Positions 1 through 9,900 of a stretch of DNA of 64,000 bases are shown here, piece by piece. The stretch spans positions 59,858 through 123,857 of the forward strand of contig CAMAQD010000010.1 in NCBI GenBank assembly GCA_945860385.1. The letters are read 5' to 3'. Source of the stretch: Flavobacterium psychrophilum. GTDB taxonomy: Bacteria; Bacteroidota; Bacteroidia; Flavobacteriales; Flavobacteriaceae. Positions within the stretch are counted from its first letter, which is position 1. Each line of letters begins with the position of its first letter. The notes beneath the pieces were generated by a model, which worked only from the letters and a program-made list of their open reading frames with translations, was not told where the DNA came from and did not search any database. The translations under genes and the position numbers were made by a program.

Positions 1-1854
1 TGTTCCATCATTAGGTGTGTTTGATAATAGTGTTATTGGATAAGTCAAACCACCATCTGTAGATAATTTGATATTGACATTCACTGAATATGGAGCAACA
101 CCTGTACTAGCTACATTCCAAGTTACAGTTTGTGAAGTACCAACATACCATATAACCGAAGTATTTGGAGCAGTTAAAACAAATGGACCAGCAGTACCAA
201 CAGTAACAATTACATTGTCTTGATTAGTTTGACCGCCTAGAGGGTTATTATCCCTAACAGTTAATCTAAAATTTAATGTTCTTCCTACACTAGGCAAAAC
301 CTCCCAAGTAGGAGTTGTATTGCTTATTATAGCAGTAAGATTTGGAAAAGTTCTGGATGGAGTAAGCGTTGGTATAACTGACCTGAATGTTGGTCTATTT
401 GTACTGGTAGAAACTGGCGGCATCGTTCCGCTAGATGTTCCATTATTCATTTGTTCCCAACAATATGTAAGCCTAGCAGCATCTCCAGCATCGGCATCAC
501 TTGCAATTCCAGTTAAAATAAAAGGGGTTGATTTTGGAATTGTATAATCTGGCACAGCGGTTATTACGGGTTCATTATTACTAATAATAGTTTCGACTTC
601 ACAGGTGTTAGCCATAATAGTTGTCGTCATTTGCTGAATGCTATAGGCATGAAAGTAAGCATCCGCATCCGGTTGAATATTTGGCGGACAAATTCCAGCA
701 TACGACATAATTGTAGAACCACTTCCTGGCTCCATAGCTGAAGCTGCAGAAATTTGACAAGCGTTGTTTTGTGTGTGAGTAGCTCCAAATTGATGCCCCA
801 TTTCGTGAGCAACATAACCTATATCAAACTGGTCAAATTGAGGCGTTACAATTCCAGTAACTCCATTTCCTTTTGTGCTTGCTGCACACGGAACGGATAG
901 CGAAGCAATTCCTCCACCACCAGTACTGAAGGCATGACCTATATCGTAAGCCCCAACTCCAAGTAAACCTGTTATATTTGCGGTATTTGCTGCCAGCATT
1001 TGTGATCCATCGTAATTGTCATACGGATCCGGATCCGGTGAAGCGTCAATATTAACATTGTTTCTATAAATCAAACGATTATTGCCAGCAACAACCTGAA
1101 ATTGAACGCCTAAATCAGTTTTGAACACGCCATTCACACGTGTAATAGTGGTGTTTATTGCCGCTAAGGCTCCCGCAACGGTATTGCCATAATAGGCGGT
1201 ATATTCTGAGGTACAAGCTACAGCAAGACGATAGGTTCTTATTTTACCATCGACTACATTAGTCGTTTTAGCTGTACTCGTAGTTTTAGTAGTCGAGAAT
1301 TGATTCATATCTGCATTACAAATAAATACTTCGTCTGGATTTTTAATGTAATTTTTCTTGTCGTATACAATATAGTCGCTTGTACTGTTTCTTTCTACAG
1401 GATCTATATAAATAGATTTTTCTCCAGTTATAAGTCCGTTGAACCCACTTGGAGAAATACTTATGTATATTTTATTCAGTGGGTTTTTCTCGCTAACGCC
1501 ATAAAAAGATTGAATTTCTGGGTATTGAGCCTCTAAATCAGGATGTAAAACACTGATTTTTTCTATACTAAAGGTTTCCATTGTACCATCCTCAAGAGGA
1601 AAATCCATGAGCAATGGAGTTTTGGTTTTTTTTCCAGTAGTATTTATTGTAGCTGTTTTAAAATTTGATTTTAAAGATTTAAAATCCAAAGAAAAAACTT
1701 TGTAGTTACTTGGAATGTTTTTTTTGTCAATTTTCAAGCGAGTTTTTAAAGCCTCCGATTCTTTTTTGACTAACCAATTGTTTGTGGATTGTGCAAATGA
1801 TACTTGTTTAAAGAATATAATAATAATTAGCAGTAAATAAGGAATTCTTTTCAT
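1..1854 (-). CDS. Secreted reprolysin-like zinc metalloprotease (C-terminus outside window)
   Basis: This frame opens with ATG at 1854 and stays open to the window edge, so at least 618 residues are present and the C-terminus is missing. Residues 1-20 form a signal peptide ending near SFAQS. The metzincin zinc motif HEMGHQFGATH lies at residues 350-360 (positions 775-807), giving zinc ligands H350, H354 and H360 and general base E351. The Met-turn MSY follows at residue 383. These are hallmarks of reprolysin/ADAM-like proteases. After about residue 420 come Ser/Thr-rich beta-sandwich segments; in Flavobacterium such proteases usually end in a T9SS sorting domain, which cannot be seen here. 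A good promoter lies directly upstream. The catalytic class is secure; the substrate is unknown. Confidence 0.9.
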   Translation of the reverse strand, partial: MKRIPYLLLIIIIFFKQVSFAQSTNNWLVKKESEALKTRLKIDKKNIPSNYKVFSLDFKSLKSNFKTATINTTGKKTKTPLLMDFPLEDGTMETFSIEKISVLHPDLEAQYPEIQSFYGVSEKNPLNKIYISISPSGFNGLITGEKSIYIDPVERNSTSDYIVYDKKNYIKNPDEVFICNADMNQFSTTKTTSTAKTTNVVDGKIRTYRLAVACTSEYTAYYGNTVAGALAAINTTITRVNGVFKTDLGVQFQVVAGNNRLIYRNNVNIDASPDPDPYDNYDGSQMLAANTANITGLLGVGAYDIGHAFSTGGGGIASLSVPCAASTKGNGVTGIVTPQFDQFDIGYVAHEMGHQFGATHTQNNACQISAASAMEPGSGSTIMSYAGICPPNIQPDADAYFHAYSIQQMTTTIMANTCEVETIISNNEPVITAVPDYTIPKSTPFILTGIASDADAGDAARLTYCWEQMNNGTSSGTMPPVSTSTNRPTFRSVIPTLTPSRTFPNLTAIISNTTPTWEVLPSVGRTLNFRLTVRDNNPLGGQTNQDNVIVTVGTAGPFVLTAPNTSVIWYVGTSQTVTWNVASTGVAPYSVNVNIKLSTDGGLTYPITLLSNTPNDGT

Positions 1855-1874
1855 AATGGGTAAGTTTAGAGCCT

Positions 1875-1905
1875 CAAACCTAAAATATTTTTTTAAATAA
1901 ACCAA
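1875..1905 (-). promoter_or_regulatory. Flavobacterial promoter of the metalloprotease gene
   Basis: On the minus strand TTG (1905-1903) is followed after 20 bases by TAGGTTTG (1882-1875), a full match to the Bacteroidota TTG/TAnnTTTG consensus. The predicted start of transcription is a few bases downstream, leaving a leader of roughly 15 bases before ATG at 1854. Confidence 0.6.
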
Positions 1906-2339
1906 ATAGAATATCGTTTAAATGCTAATTTTATCGTTTAAAAGCACTTTTTTATTTATTTTGTAAATAAAATATGATATTAAACTATAAGATCATTTTA
2001 ATTTTTAATCTAGAATATTAGATTGCATTATTACACCATGTTTCTTTGGTTTACAATTTTTTAAAATTGTGTGTGAAAGCAGAATTTTGAAACAAATTCT
2101 GAATAAATTGATTTTTGAAGGGAATGTAATAATGAATTGTTGCTTCGGAAATGAATTCATTTTTCAGCTGGGATGGTACCGTGAATTAATGGTTGAGATC
2201 AACAAATAGGAAAACCGTATTTTTATTTCTTCGTTCACACTAAAAAATCCAATACAAAAAAAAATAAAAAATAGGAAAGTGGAGATTCGAAAATGCTTAA
2301 ACCCAACGGAGATAAAAATTGGCATGCTTTTTTTACTAT
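1906..2339. other. AT-rich intergenic region without a recognisable gene
   Basis: About 430 bases separate the protease promoter from the decayed synthetase relic. I see only AT-rich sequence and no supported open frame. A plus-strand frame at 2293-2511 is only a shadow of the relic on the other strand. Confidence 0.6.
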
Positions 2340-2668
2340 TTACTTGGTTCTTATAACATTCATTTCCATTAGTTCTTTCATTGTTTTAGGGATAGTAAAA
2401 ATTATGATATTTGCAGAAATTGTTAATAAATTCTCAACGGCTACTGTACCCAGACTTTGCATAATACCACCAAAATCCCTTATAATCACATCCTTTTCTC
2501 TAATTAAATAATGAGCAAGTTGATTTTATAGAATTATAAGTTCCTTGTAATTAAGTTGCTGGTCTTTATAGACAACAGCTATGTCATTTGGTGTCTTATT
2601 AACCTACTGGAAGAACAGATCAACAATGGTATCTGTTAATTGGTTATTTCAGATAATGGTTTTGTCAC
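2340..2668 (-). pseudogene. Relic: start of an NRPS A-domain gene fused to the end of a PPTase gene
   Basis: Read on the minus strand, 2668-2460 is a decayed copy of the first 65 or so codons of the A-domain genes that begin at 20727 and 18642: recognisable words are TKPLSEI, TIVDLF, VNKTPNDIAVVYK and DFGGIMQS. The start is GTG instead of ATG, a one-base deletion shifts the frame near 2645, and stops replace Gln and Ser codons. Immediately downstream, 2445-2340 matches the C-terminus of the PPTase ending at 15264: SANIIIFTIPKTMKELMEM here against SKNLVIRTLPKTVKELLEI there, 11 of 19 identical. Everything between the A-domain start and the PPTase end has been deleted. The flanking intergenic sequence (2669-2760) also matches 20728-20830, so the relic is the counterpart of the intact downstream block. 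Confidence 0.8.
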
Positions 2669-2749
2669 AAGTTCTCAATTTTAAAAGCGCTATTCTTATT
2701 ATTAATTGAATGAAATTAGCATCACATACTATTTTTGAAGGAAGAGAAA

Positions 2750-5700
2750 TTAAATTTTTGCATGTTTCTCATCTAAAATATTCTGAATCATTATTGCTAA
2801 GATTTTGTCATTTGGTGGTGCTACAATATCTAAATGCCTTCCAGGAATGTTATGAATTGTGACTCCTCCCAATGCCGCTTTTTTCCACCCGAGATGTGTT
2901 GGGTCTAATTTATAAACAGGATCATCTTTTGCTCGAAATAAATCTACTTCAAAGTTTTGTGGTTTTAGATGATAGCGATCAACAATTTTCTCGACCATAC
3001 TATTAGCGATTATAAATTCTTCGAGTGCTAATGCTTCTTGTTCAGTCAGAATATCTTTTTGACCAAAATACGTTTTTAATATATGTTCTTTTTTTGTATT
3101 TGTGCGCATCTTAAATGCCTTCCAACTGGTAAGCATTTCCATCAAAAAATCTAATCTTCTATAATTAGCATCATAAATTCTACTTAGTTTTTTTTGCCAA
3201 TAGTGAGCATAATAATAAGATGAATCTGCATAAGTGTCTAATAAGGCAACAATACTTACTGTTTTACCTTGTTCCTTTAACTGTCGAGCCATCTCAAAAG
3301 CAACGATGCCACCAAACGAAAATCCAGCTAATGCGTAAGGACCTTTCGGATTTACTTTCAGTATTGATTCGATATAGCAAGCTGCCATTTCTTCGATAGA
3401 TTCAAACCAATTATCATATCCATTTGGTCCAATACCTTGAATACCGTAAACCGGCTGATTATCATCGAAATGACTAGCTATATGCTTGAAATTTAAAACA
3501 TTGAGTCCAGCTCCGTGAACCATAAAAAGAGGAGGCTTAGTGCCCTCAGGTTTAATCGGTACTAAATAGTCTGAATAAATTTCTTTATCTGTATTTAATA
3601 GAATAGCAAGTTGCTCGATGGTTGAATGTTTAAATAATGCAGATAGGGGTAATTTTTTCCCTGTTTGATGTTCTATTTTGTTCATCACCCGAACAGCTAC
3701 TAGTGAATGTCCACCTATTTCGAAGAAATTACTAAAAATATCTATTTTTTCTCTATTTAAACATTCTTTCCAAATAGTGGCTACTATTTTTTCTGCTTCT
3801 GTTCTAGGTTCAGCGTATTCAACTATTTTATCTGATTTATAGTTTAATAATGCCTTACGATCGATTTTTCCGCTCAGCGTCGTTGGTAGTTTCTCTACGA
3901 TATTAAAGTCGTGAGGTACCATAAAAGTTGGCAGTTGTGAGGTCAATTCATCGCGCCATAATCGAATTTGATCTTGTTCATTAATGATTTCAGAATCTGC
4001 TTCAATAAATGCAATAAGAATGTCATTTTCAGCTATGACAACAGCTGATTTAATCCCATCGATCGACACTAATGCTTGTTCTATTTCACCTAATTCTATT
4101 CGATACCCTCTTACTTTTACCTGATGATCGATACGTCCAAGACATTGAACTTGACCATTAGGTAAAAGCTTTCCTAAATCACCAGAAAGGTACATTTTAC
4201 CGCCAGATTCGCTATTGAATGTGTCGGTCAAAAAACGCTCATTATTGAGATCAGGCCGATTGAGATATCCTAAAGACACTCCATCGCCAGCTATTACTAT
4301 TTCCCCTACTTGTCCTTCATTTACTGGCTTTCTATTTGCATCTAGCAAATAAACAGTTGTATTTGCAATGGGCATACCAATGGTTATTGGGTTATCATTT
4401 ATTGTTATTCGAGTAAGAAAGCAGCATACCGTGGTTTCTGTTGGTCCATAAATGTTCCACAATTCATTACATCTTGAAAGTAATTCGTGAGCCAAAGGCA
4501 TTGGTACAGGTTCTCCGCCAATTAAAGCTTTTATATTCAACGGTTTTTTCCACCCCGAATCTATCAGAATATGCCATATACTCGAGGTTCCCCACATCAT
4601 TGTGATTTTGTCTTTAGCGGCTTTTTCCAGCAATAGATTTCCATCCCTTCTCGTTTCTTCATCAACCAGAACAACACAAGCTCCATGCAGTAGGGGTAGG
4701 AATATTTCCATTATCATAGCGTCAAATGAGATAGTCGTTATAGAAAATATTTTATCAGCTGCGGTTATACCTGGTTCTTTGGCCATTGAATACACAAGGT
4801 TGATAACGTTGCAATGCGCAACTTGAACCCCTTTTGGTTTTCCGGTAGATCCTGATGTGTATATAATATAAGCAGCAGATTCTGTAGGAACCTGAAGATT
4901 TACGGGTTCTACAGGTAAATCGACCATTGCTTCCAAAATAGTAGCTATAGAAAGAGAAATTGCTTTATTTGGAAAGTTTCCTTTTGAATTTAAACCGATA
5001 TAAAATGCAGCATCTGAATCTTCAATCATTAAATTGAGCCTCGCATCAGGATAATTAGTATCTATTGGGATGTAGGATGCCCCACATTGTAATACAGCAA
5101 AAAGCGACGCAATTAGTTCAGGAGTTCTATCTAAAGAAATAGCTACAATTTGACCCGGTCTCAGACCTTGTGACCACAAATAATTCGCCATTTGATTGAT
5201 CATTGTACTTAAGTAACCATAAGTAATTTGAATATCCTCGAATTCAAGTGCTATTGCATTTGGATGTTTTTCAGCTTGTTTGGCAAAAAGTTCGTGTAAG
5301 GTGCTTTTTGGATAAGCCATTTTTGGCCCGCTTATTTCAAATTTCTTGTTTGAATAATCCTGAAATGTAATTTGTTCCAAGGTTTTTGATGGATCTTCGA
5401 CAATTTTTTGCAACACTTGTTCAAAAGAAGCCATCATTTGCTGGATAGTTTCAGGTTTAAAAAGAATCTTGTTAAAAGACCATTCAAAAACAAGATCTTT
5501 TTCGCTACCACCAGCATTAAGAAAGATTTCGAAAGATTCATACGCTTTTGGATTGCTTATGAATTTATAGTTAAGATTAGAAAAATCAACGCCATTCGTC
5601 ATTCCTAAATCTATGTTAAAGGCAACTGGAACTAAAGGTATTCTCGAGGGATCGCGAGCTACATTGAGCTTTTGAAGAAGATGACCAAAGCTTATTTGTT

Positions 5701-6727
5701 GGTGATCGTAAGCGTCAAATAGTTCTATTTTACGTTTTTTTAGATACTCTTGAAAACTATTATTCGGAACAATATTGCTTCTTAACGGAAGTAAATTCAC
5801 ACAATGGCCTATTAAATTATTCATACCCGAAGCAGCTTGTCCTGCGGAAGGTAGGCCAACAACTAAATCATTCTGACCTGTTAATTGATATAAAAACACT
5901 TCAAAACCGACTAACAAAGTGGTCACAAAACTAGCACCAACGCTTAATCCTGTTTTTTTTATAGATGCCAATAGATTTGGATCTAATGTGAAATCTAAGC
6001 GTTGACTTTTATAGGTTCGTAGTGATGGTCTTGGATTATCAGTTGGAAGATTTACAATAGGGATAGATTTTTCGTACAATGTATGCCAATACTTTTCTAT
6101 TTCTTTATAATCATCAGTATTTGCAAATAATTGTTCTGCTACTACATATTCACTAAAACTGAACGGTTCTGGTAACAGAGGTGTTTTATTTTCAACAAGT
6201 GCGGAATAAATTATCCCTAATTCTTGTAACATTATCCCTGTTGACCAACCATCGCAAATGATATGATGTTTGTTTATTATCAAACTATGCTTTGCATCAG
6301 AAAACTTAATTAAACCAACTTTAATCAAAGGTCCATTTATAAGGTCAAAAATATAATGAGTTTCTTCGTTTATATAATTGTTAAATAATTCCTTTTGAAA
6401 CTCTTCATCCAAATTGGACAAGTTCAGATTGGTAATTTTTATGGATAGCTCCTTGCAAATAGTCATGTAAACACCATCGGGACTAAAAGTAGAACGAAAG
6501 GATTCATGTCGCTTGACCAAAGTTTGAATTGCAAGCTCCATTGCTTGAGTGTCCAGCCAGCCTTCAAAGTTCATTGTGAACAATAGGTTGTAGGCTCTGT
6601 TTGCATCATCTCCTCCGAAATAACAAGAAGTCCATATTTCAGATTGTGATTTTGAAGTGTAAATAACTCTTTCGATTTCTGGACCTGCAAAAGGATCAAA
6701 TTGAGGATTTTCGACTAATGTGTTCAT
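2750..6727 (-). CDS. NRPS termination module C-A-T-TE
   Basis: 1325 residues, a complete chain-ending module. Condensation domain about 15-450 with intact HHxxxDG (HHIICDG, second His 155). Adenylation domain about 470-960 with TSGSTGKPKG, YGPTE, GDLGK and GKIDRK motifs. Carrier domain with GGHSL, phosphopantetheine Ser1008. Type I thioesterase about 1060-1325 with GFSFG (nucleophile Ser1137), an Asp in LLDTY and catalytic His1298 in GRHLDI. Aligned by eye to PheA, the pocket residues read D-A-M-W-L-G-I-V-C-K, a hydrophobic-looking code I cannot assign firmly; it is identical to that of the module at 20809-24804. It follows the hybrid PKS gene by 229 bases and probably condenses, then releases, its product. 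Confidence 0.95.
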   Translation of the reverse strand: MNTLVENPQFDPFAGPEIERVIYTSKSQSEIWTSCYFGGDDANRAYNLLFTMNFEGWLDTQAMELAIQTLVKRHESFRSTFSPDGVYMTICKELSIKITNLNLSNLDEEFQKELFNNYINEETHYIFDLINGPLIKVGLIKFSDAKHSLIINKHHIICDGWSTGIMLQELGIIYSALVENKTPLLPEPFSFSEYVVAEQLFANTDDYKEIEKYWHTLYEKSIPIVNLPTDNPRPSLRTYKSQRLDFTLDPNLLASIKKTGLSVGASFVTTLLVGFEVFLYQLTGQNDLVVGLPSAGQAASGMNNLIGHCVNLLPLRSNIVPNNSFQEYLKKRKIELFDAYDHQQISFGHLLQKLNVARDPSRIPLVPVAFNIDLGMTNGVDFSNLNYKFISNPKAYESFEIFLNAGGSEKDLVFEWSFNKILFKPETIQQMMASFEQVLQKIVEDPSKTLEQITFQDYSNKKFEISGPKMAYPKSTLHELFAKQAEKHPNAIALEFEDIQITYGYLSTMINQMANYLWSQGLRPGQIVAISLDRTPELIASLFAVLQCGASYIPIDTNYPDARLNLMIEDSDAAFYIGLNSKGNFPNKAISLSIATILEAMVDLPVEPVNLQVPTESAAYIIYTSGSTGKPKGVQVAHCNVINLVYSMAKEPGITAADKIFSITTISFDAMIMEIFLPLLHGACVVLVDEETRRDGNLLLEKAAKDKITMMWGTSSIWHILIDSGWKKPLNIKALIGGEPVPMPLAHELLSRCNELWNIYGPTETTVCCFLTRITINDNPITIGMPIANTTVYLLDANRKPVNEGQVGEIVIAGDGVSLGYLNRPDLNNERFLTDTFNSESGGKMYLSGDLGKLLPNGQVQCLGRIDHQVKVRGYRIELGEIEQALVSIDGIKSAVVIAENDILIAFIEADSEIINEQDQIRLWRDELTSQLPTFMVPHDFNIVEKLPTTLSGKIDRKALLNYKSDKIVEYAEPRTEAEKIVATIWKECLNREKIDIFSNFFEIGGHSLVAVRVMNKIEHQTGKKLPLSALFKHSTIEQLAILLNTDKEIYSDYLVPIKPEGTKPPLFMVHGAGLNVLNFKHIASHFDDNQPVYGIQGIGPNGYDNWFESIEEMAACYIESILKVNPKGPYALAGFSFGGIVAFEMARQLKEQGKTVSIVALLDTYADSSYYYAHYWQKKLSRIYDANYRRLDFLMEMLTSWKAFKMRTNTKKEHILKTYFGQKDILTEQEALALEEFIIANSMVEKIVDRYHLKPQNFEVDLFRAKDDPVYKLDPTHLGWKKAALGGVTIHNIPGRHLDIVAPPNDKILAIMIQNILDEKHAKI

Positions 6728-6745
6728 TTTTTTTTATTATTTTTA

Positions 6746-6760
6746 ATGGTGAATCACCAT
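6746..6760. repeat. 15-bp palindrome upstream of the terminal NRPS gene
   Basis: ATGGTGA-A-TCACCAT is a perfect inverted repeat with 7-base arms, 19 bases before the start codon at 6727. It could be a regulator site or a small mRNA hairpin. Nothing else supports a function. Confidence 0.3.
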
Positions 6761-6956
6761 AAGGCACAAATTATTTTCATTTAATTTTTTAACACATATT
6801 TTACTTATTTACGCTTTGGTCTATAAATTAATACAGAATGTAATACTTATCTTAAGGATGTTGAAATTCTTGTTTTTGATAGGTTAAAAACAGCATCATC
6901 TACAAATAGAAAATTACTATTAACGCAATTTTTTAAACATATAATTGCCGTATTTT

Positions 6957-9900
6957 TTATAAATTAATTTTAATATACTCTCCATTTTTAGTTGAATCGG
7001 CTACAAACCACGCAGGATTTCCCTCTTTATCCTTTCCTAATTTTGCTCCGGAAACAGGAGGTTGTTTGTTGATAATTAAAAAGCTGGACGTTTCAGATTG
7101 TTTTAGAATTATAGATTCTGTTTTATTTACAAAGAAGCCTGCAGCAACCATTTCTTCAATGCATTTAATAACAGTGTTAATAATTCGCGTTACATCTTCT
7201 TCTATAAATGCTTCTGTCAAAAAACATGAAAATCCATCCCAGATATGTATGCCATTTTCTCGTAATAAAGTAAATAATAATTCACCGTAGAGCACGTCAT
7301 CATTAAATTTAATTCTCCACAAAGAGCCAAAATGATTGATGATTATGGGTAAATCTCTTTTCTTAAATTCAGTATTTAATTCAAGAGCTAAACGATTGGT
7401 CATACCACTAATTCTTTCTTGTAAAGCAGGTCCTTGGGTTTTAAGGTGAATTAGTGAGGCTTTAGAAGCAGCAAGTGCCAATGGATGTCGTACAAAGGTT
7501 CCAGCAAAATAGGTAACGCCAATTTCGGGAATAGAATCATCGCCATATTGCCATGACCCACCATCTAAAGCATCCATAAATTTTCGTTTACCAGTTATGG
7601 CGCCAACCGGAAGACCTCCACCAAATACTTTTCCGTAAGTTGCGATATCAGCTTTAATATTAAAAAGGGCTTGAACTCCTCCTGGGTGCATTCGGAAGCC
7701 AGTAATTACCTCATCAAAAATAAGTGCTACACCAGTTTTAGCGGTTACTTCTCTAAGTTCTTTTAAAAATGCTATGGGTTGAAATTCAGGTCTTCTGCTT
7801 TGAACTGGTTCTACAAGCACAGCAGCTAATTCATCTGCTCGTTCATTAATGATACGAAGACTTTCGTCTGTACCGTATTCTAAAATCAACATATTTTGAA
7901 CCGCTTCAGGCATTATACCAGGAGCTGCTGGAAATGTTAAAAGTTTTTTTGACCCTCTAACAATTACTTCATCCATAATGCCATGGTAGGAACCTGTAAA
8001 CGCTACAATCAAAGATTTTCCAGTGACCGTTCTAGCAATACGCATAGCTCCTAATACAGCTTCAGAGCCTGTATTGCATAATGCGGCACGGTCATGATTT
8101 GTAATTTCGCAAAGTAGTTGACACACCTCTCCGGCTAATGGATGTTGAGGACCCACTTCATATCCTAAATCAATTTGTTTATGAAGAGCTTCTTTAACAA
8201 AGTCGGGTTGATGCCCAAAAAAGCACGATCCAAACCCACTTAGCACATCTATATATTCATTTCCGTCCAAATCCCACAGGCGATTTCCTTTAGATTTTTC
8301 TATAACTATTGGATAGACAATTTCCTTTGTAAGAGGTTTAAAACCTGTTACCACTCTTGGATCTGCCATTGTATCACGATGTCTTTTAGTAAAGTCTTTA
8401 CTTGCAGCTGTTTTTCTTGTGTATCGAGATATAAGCTTTTGTAAAAATTCTTTTTGCGAAAAGCTCATTTCATTTACCTGTCTTTCTATTCTAGGTGCTG
8501 CACCAAATGGTTTTTTATGCTCTTCTACTTCTTCTTGAGTCCTGACTTCTTCTTGTATTTTTTTTGGACTTCCATTTAACGCTTTTGGTTGAATTGATTC
8601 TGGAATAAAATTATTTGGAATAGTATTCATATTTCCTTGTAGGAGTTCCATTTGCTTTCCTAACAATTGAATTTGTTGAGCAATCAATCCTAAAGCGGAG
8701 TTATTTTGAGGAATATTTTGATAGTTATTTTGAAGGGTATTTTGATAATTGTTTTGAGGGCTGTATTGATGGTTATTTGTCGAGATAGGATTTAAAGTGG
8801 TATTTAATTCAGTAACAGTTGAGTTGAAATCACTTTCTAAGTTATTATTATCATTGTATTCTTCTTTAGGAAGATTCAAATCAAGATAATCAGCCAAAAG
8901 AGACGGAGAATCGTATTCTTCGTTTAGTTGTCGAAAGGTTATCGGAAGTTTAAAATCTTTCTTTATACTTATTGCTAGCTGAGTAAGTGTCAATGAATCT
9001 AAACCTAAGTAAAGAAAACTTTGAGAAGATGCATCGTTTGGGTAATCGATACCAGATGTTTGGCTAACGATTGAAGAAATTTTACTGAGGATGGTAGTTT
9101 TTCTCATAATTTTATTTTTATTATGATTAGTAATCGAATTTACAGTTGAATTTATATTTTGGTTTTGATTTTGTATGTTCACATTTGGAGGATTCACCCA
9201 ACATGGTTTACGGTCGAAAACATAACTAGGTAAATCAACTTTAAGCCTTTTTTGGTTACTGTAAAAGGCATCCCAATCTGGTTCAAATCCTCTTAGCCAC
9301 AATTCACCTAATGTATTAAGTAGGGCATTAAATTCATTTTCCTGATTTTTAGGCAAAGGTAAACTTGTAAAAGCAGGAATTATTTTACCTATTCCTTGTT
9401 GTTTTGTCAAAGTTGTTAAGGTTTGACCAGGTCCTACTTCTAAGAAAATAGTATTGTCTAATTTTAATAAAGTATCAGCCGCATTTGCAAATCTTACGGT
9501 ATTGCGTAAATGGTTTGTCCAGTATTTTGGATTTATGGCCTCGTCATCTTTTAGCCAAGTTCCCGTAACAGTAGAAACAATAGGTAAATTAGGTTTGTTA
9601 AGTTGGATTTTTTTTACTTTAGTTTCAAAAGTTTCCAAAATTGGATTCATCATATTGGAGTGAAATGCATGACTCGTAAATAACAACTTATTTGGAATAT
9701 CTTTAGCGTCTAACGATTTGGAAAATTCATTTACCTTTTCATTTTCACCTGCAACTACGCATAAAACATTCGAATTTACTGCTGCAATAGAAAGATCATC
9801 GGGGAGGATTTCTAGTAATTCTCCTTCCGAAAGTCTTACTGAAAGCATGCTTCCTCCAGGTAATTCACTTACTAATCGACCTCTAATTGCAATTAAATGC

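Noticed and set aside
2293..2511. 72-codon plus-strand frame with hydrophobic stretch
   Set aside because: It is the reverse of the A-domain/PPTase relic, whose homology on the minus strand explains the sequence.
8700..8770. Repeated NNYQN coding words, considered as a possible CRISPR-like or minisatellite array
   Set aside because: Only two to three imperfect units in an Asn/Gln-rich linker between ACP and aminotransferase; ordinary low complexity.
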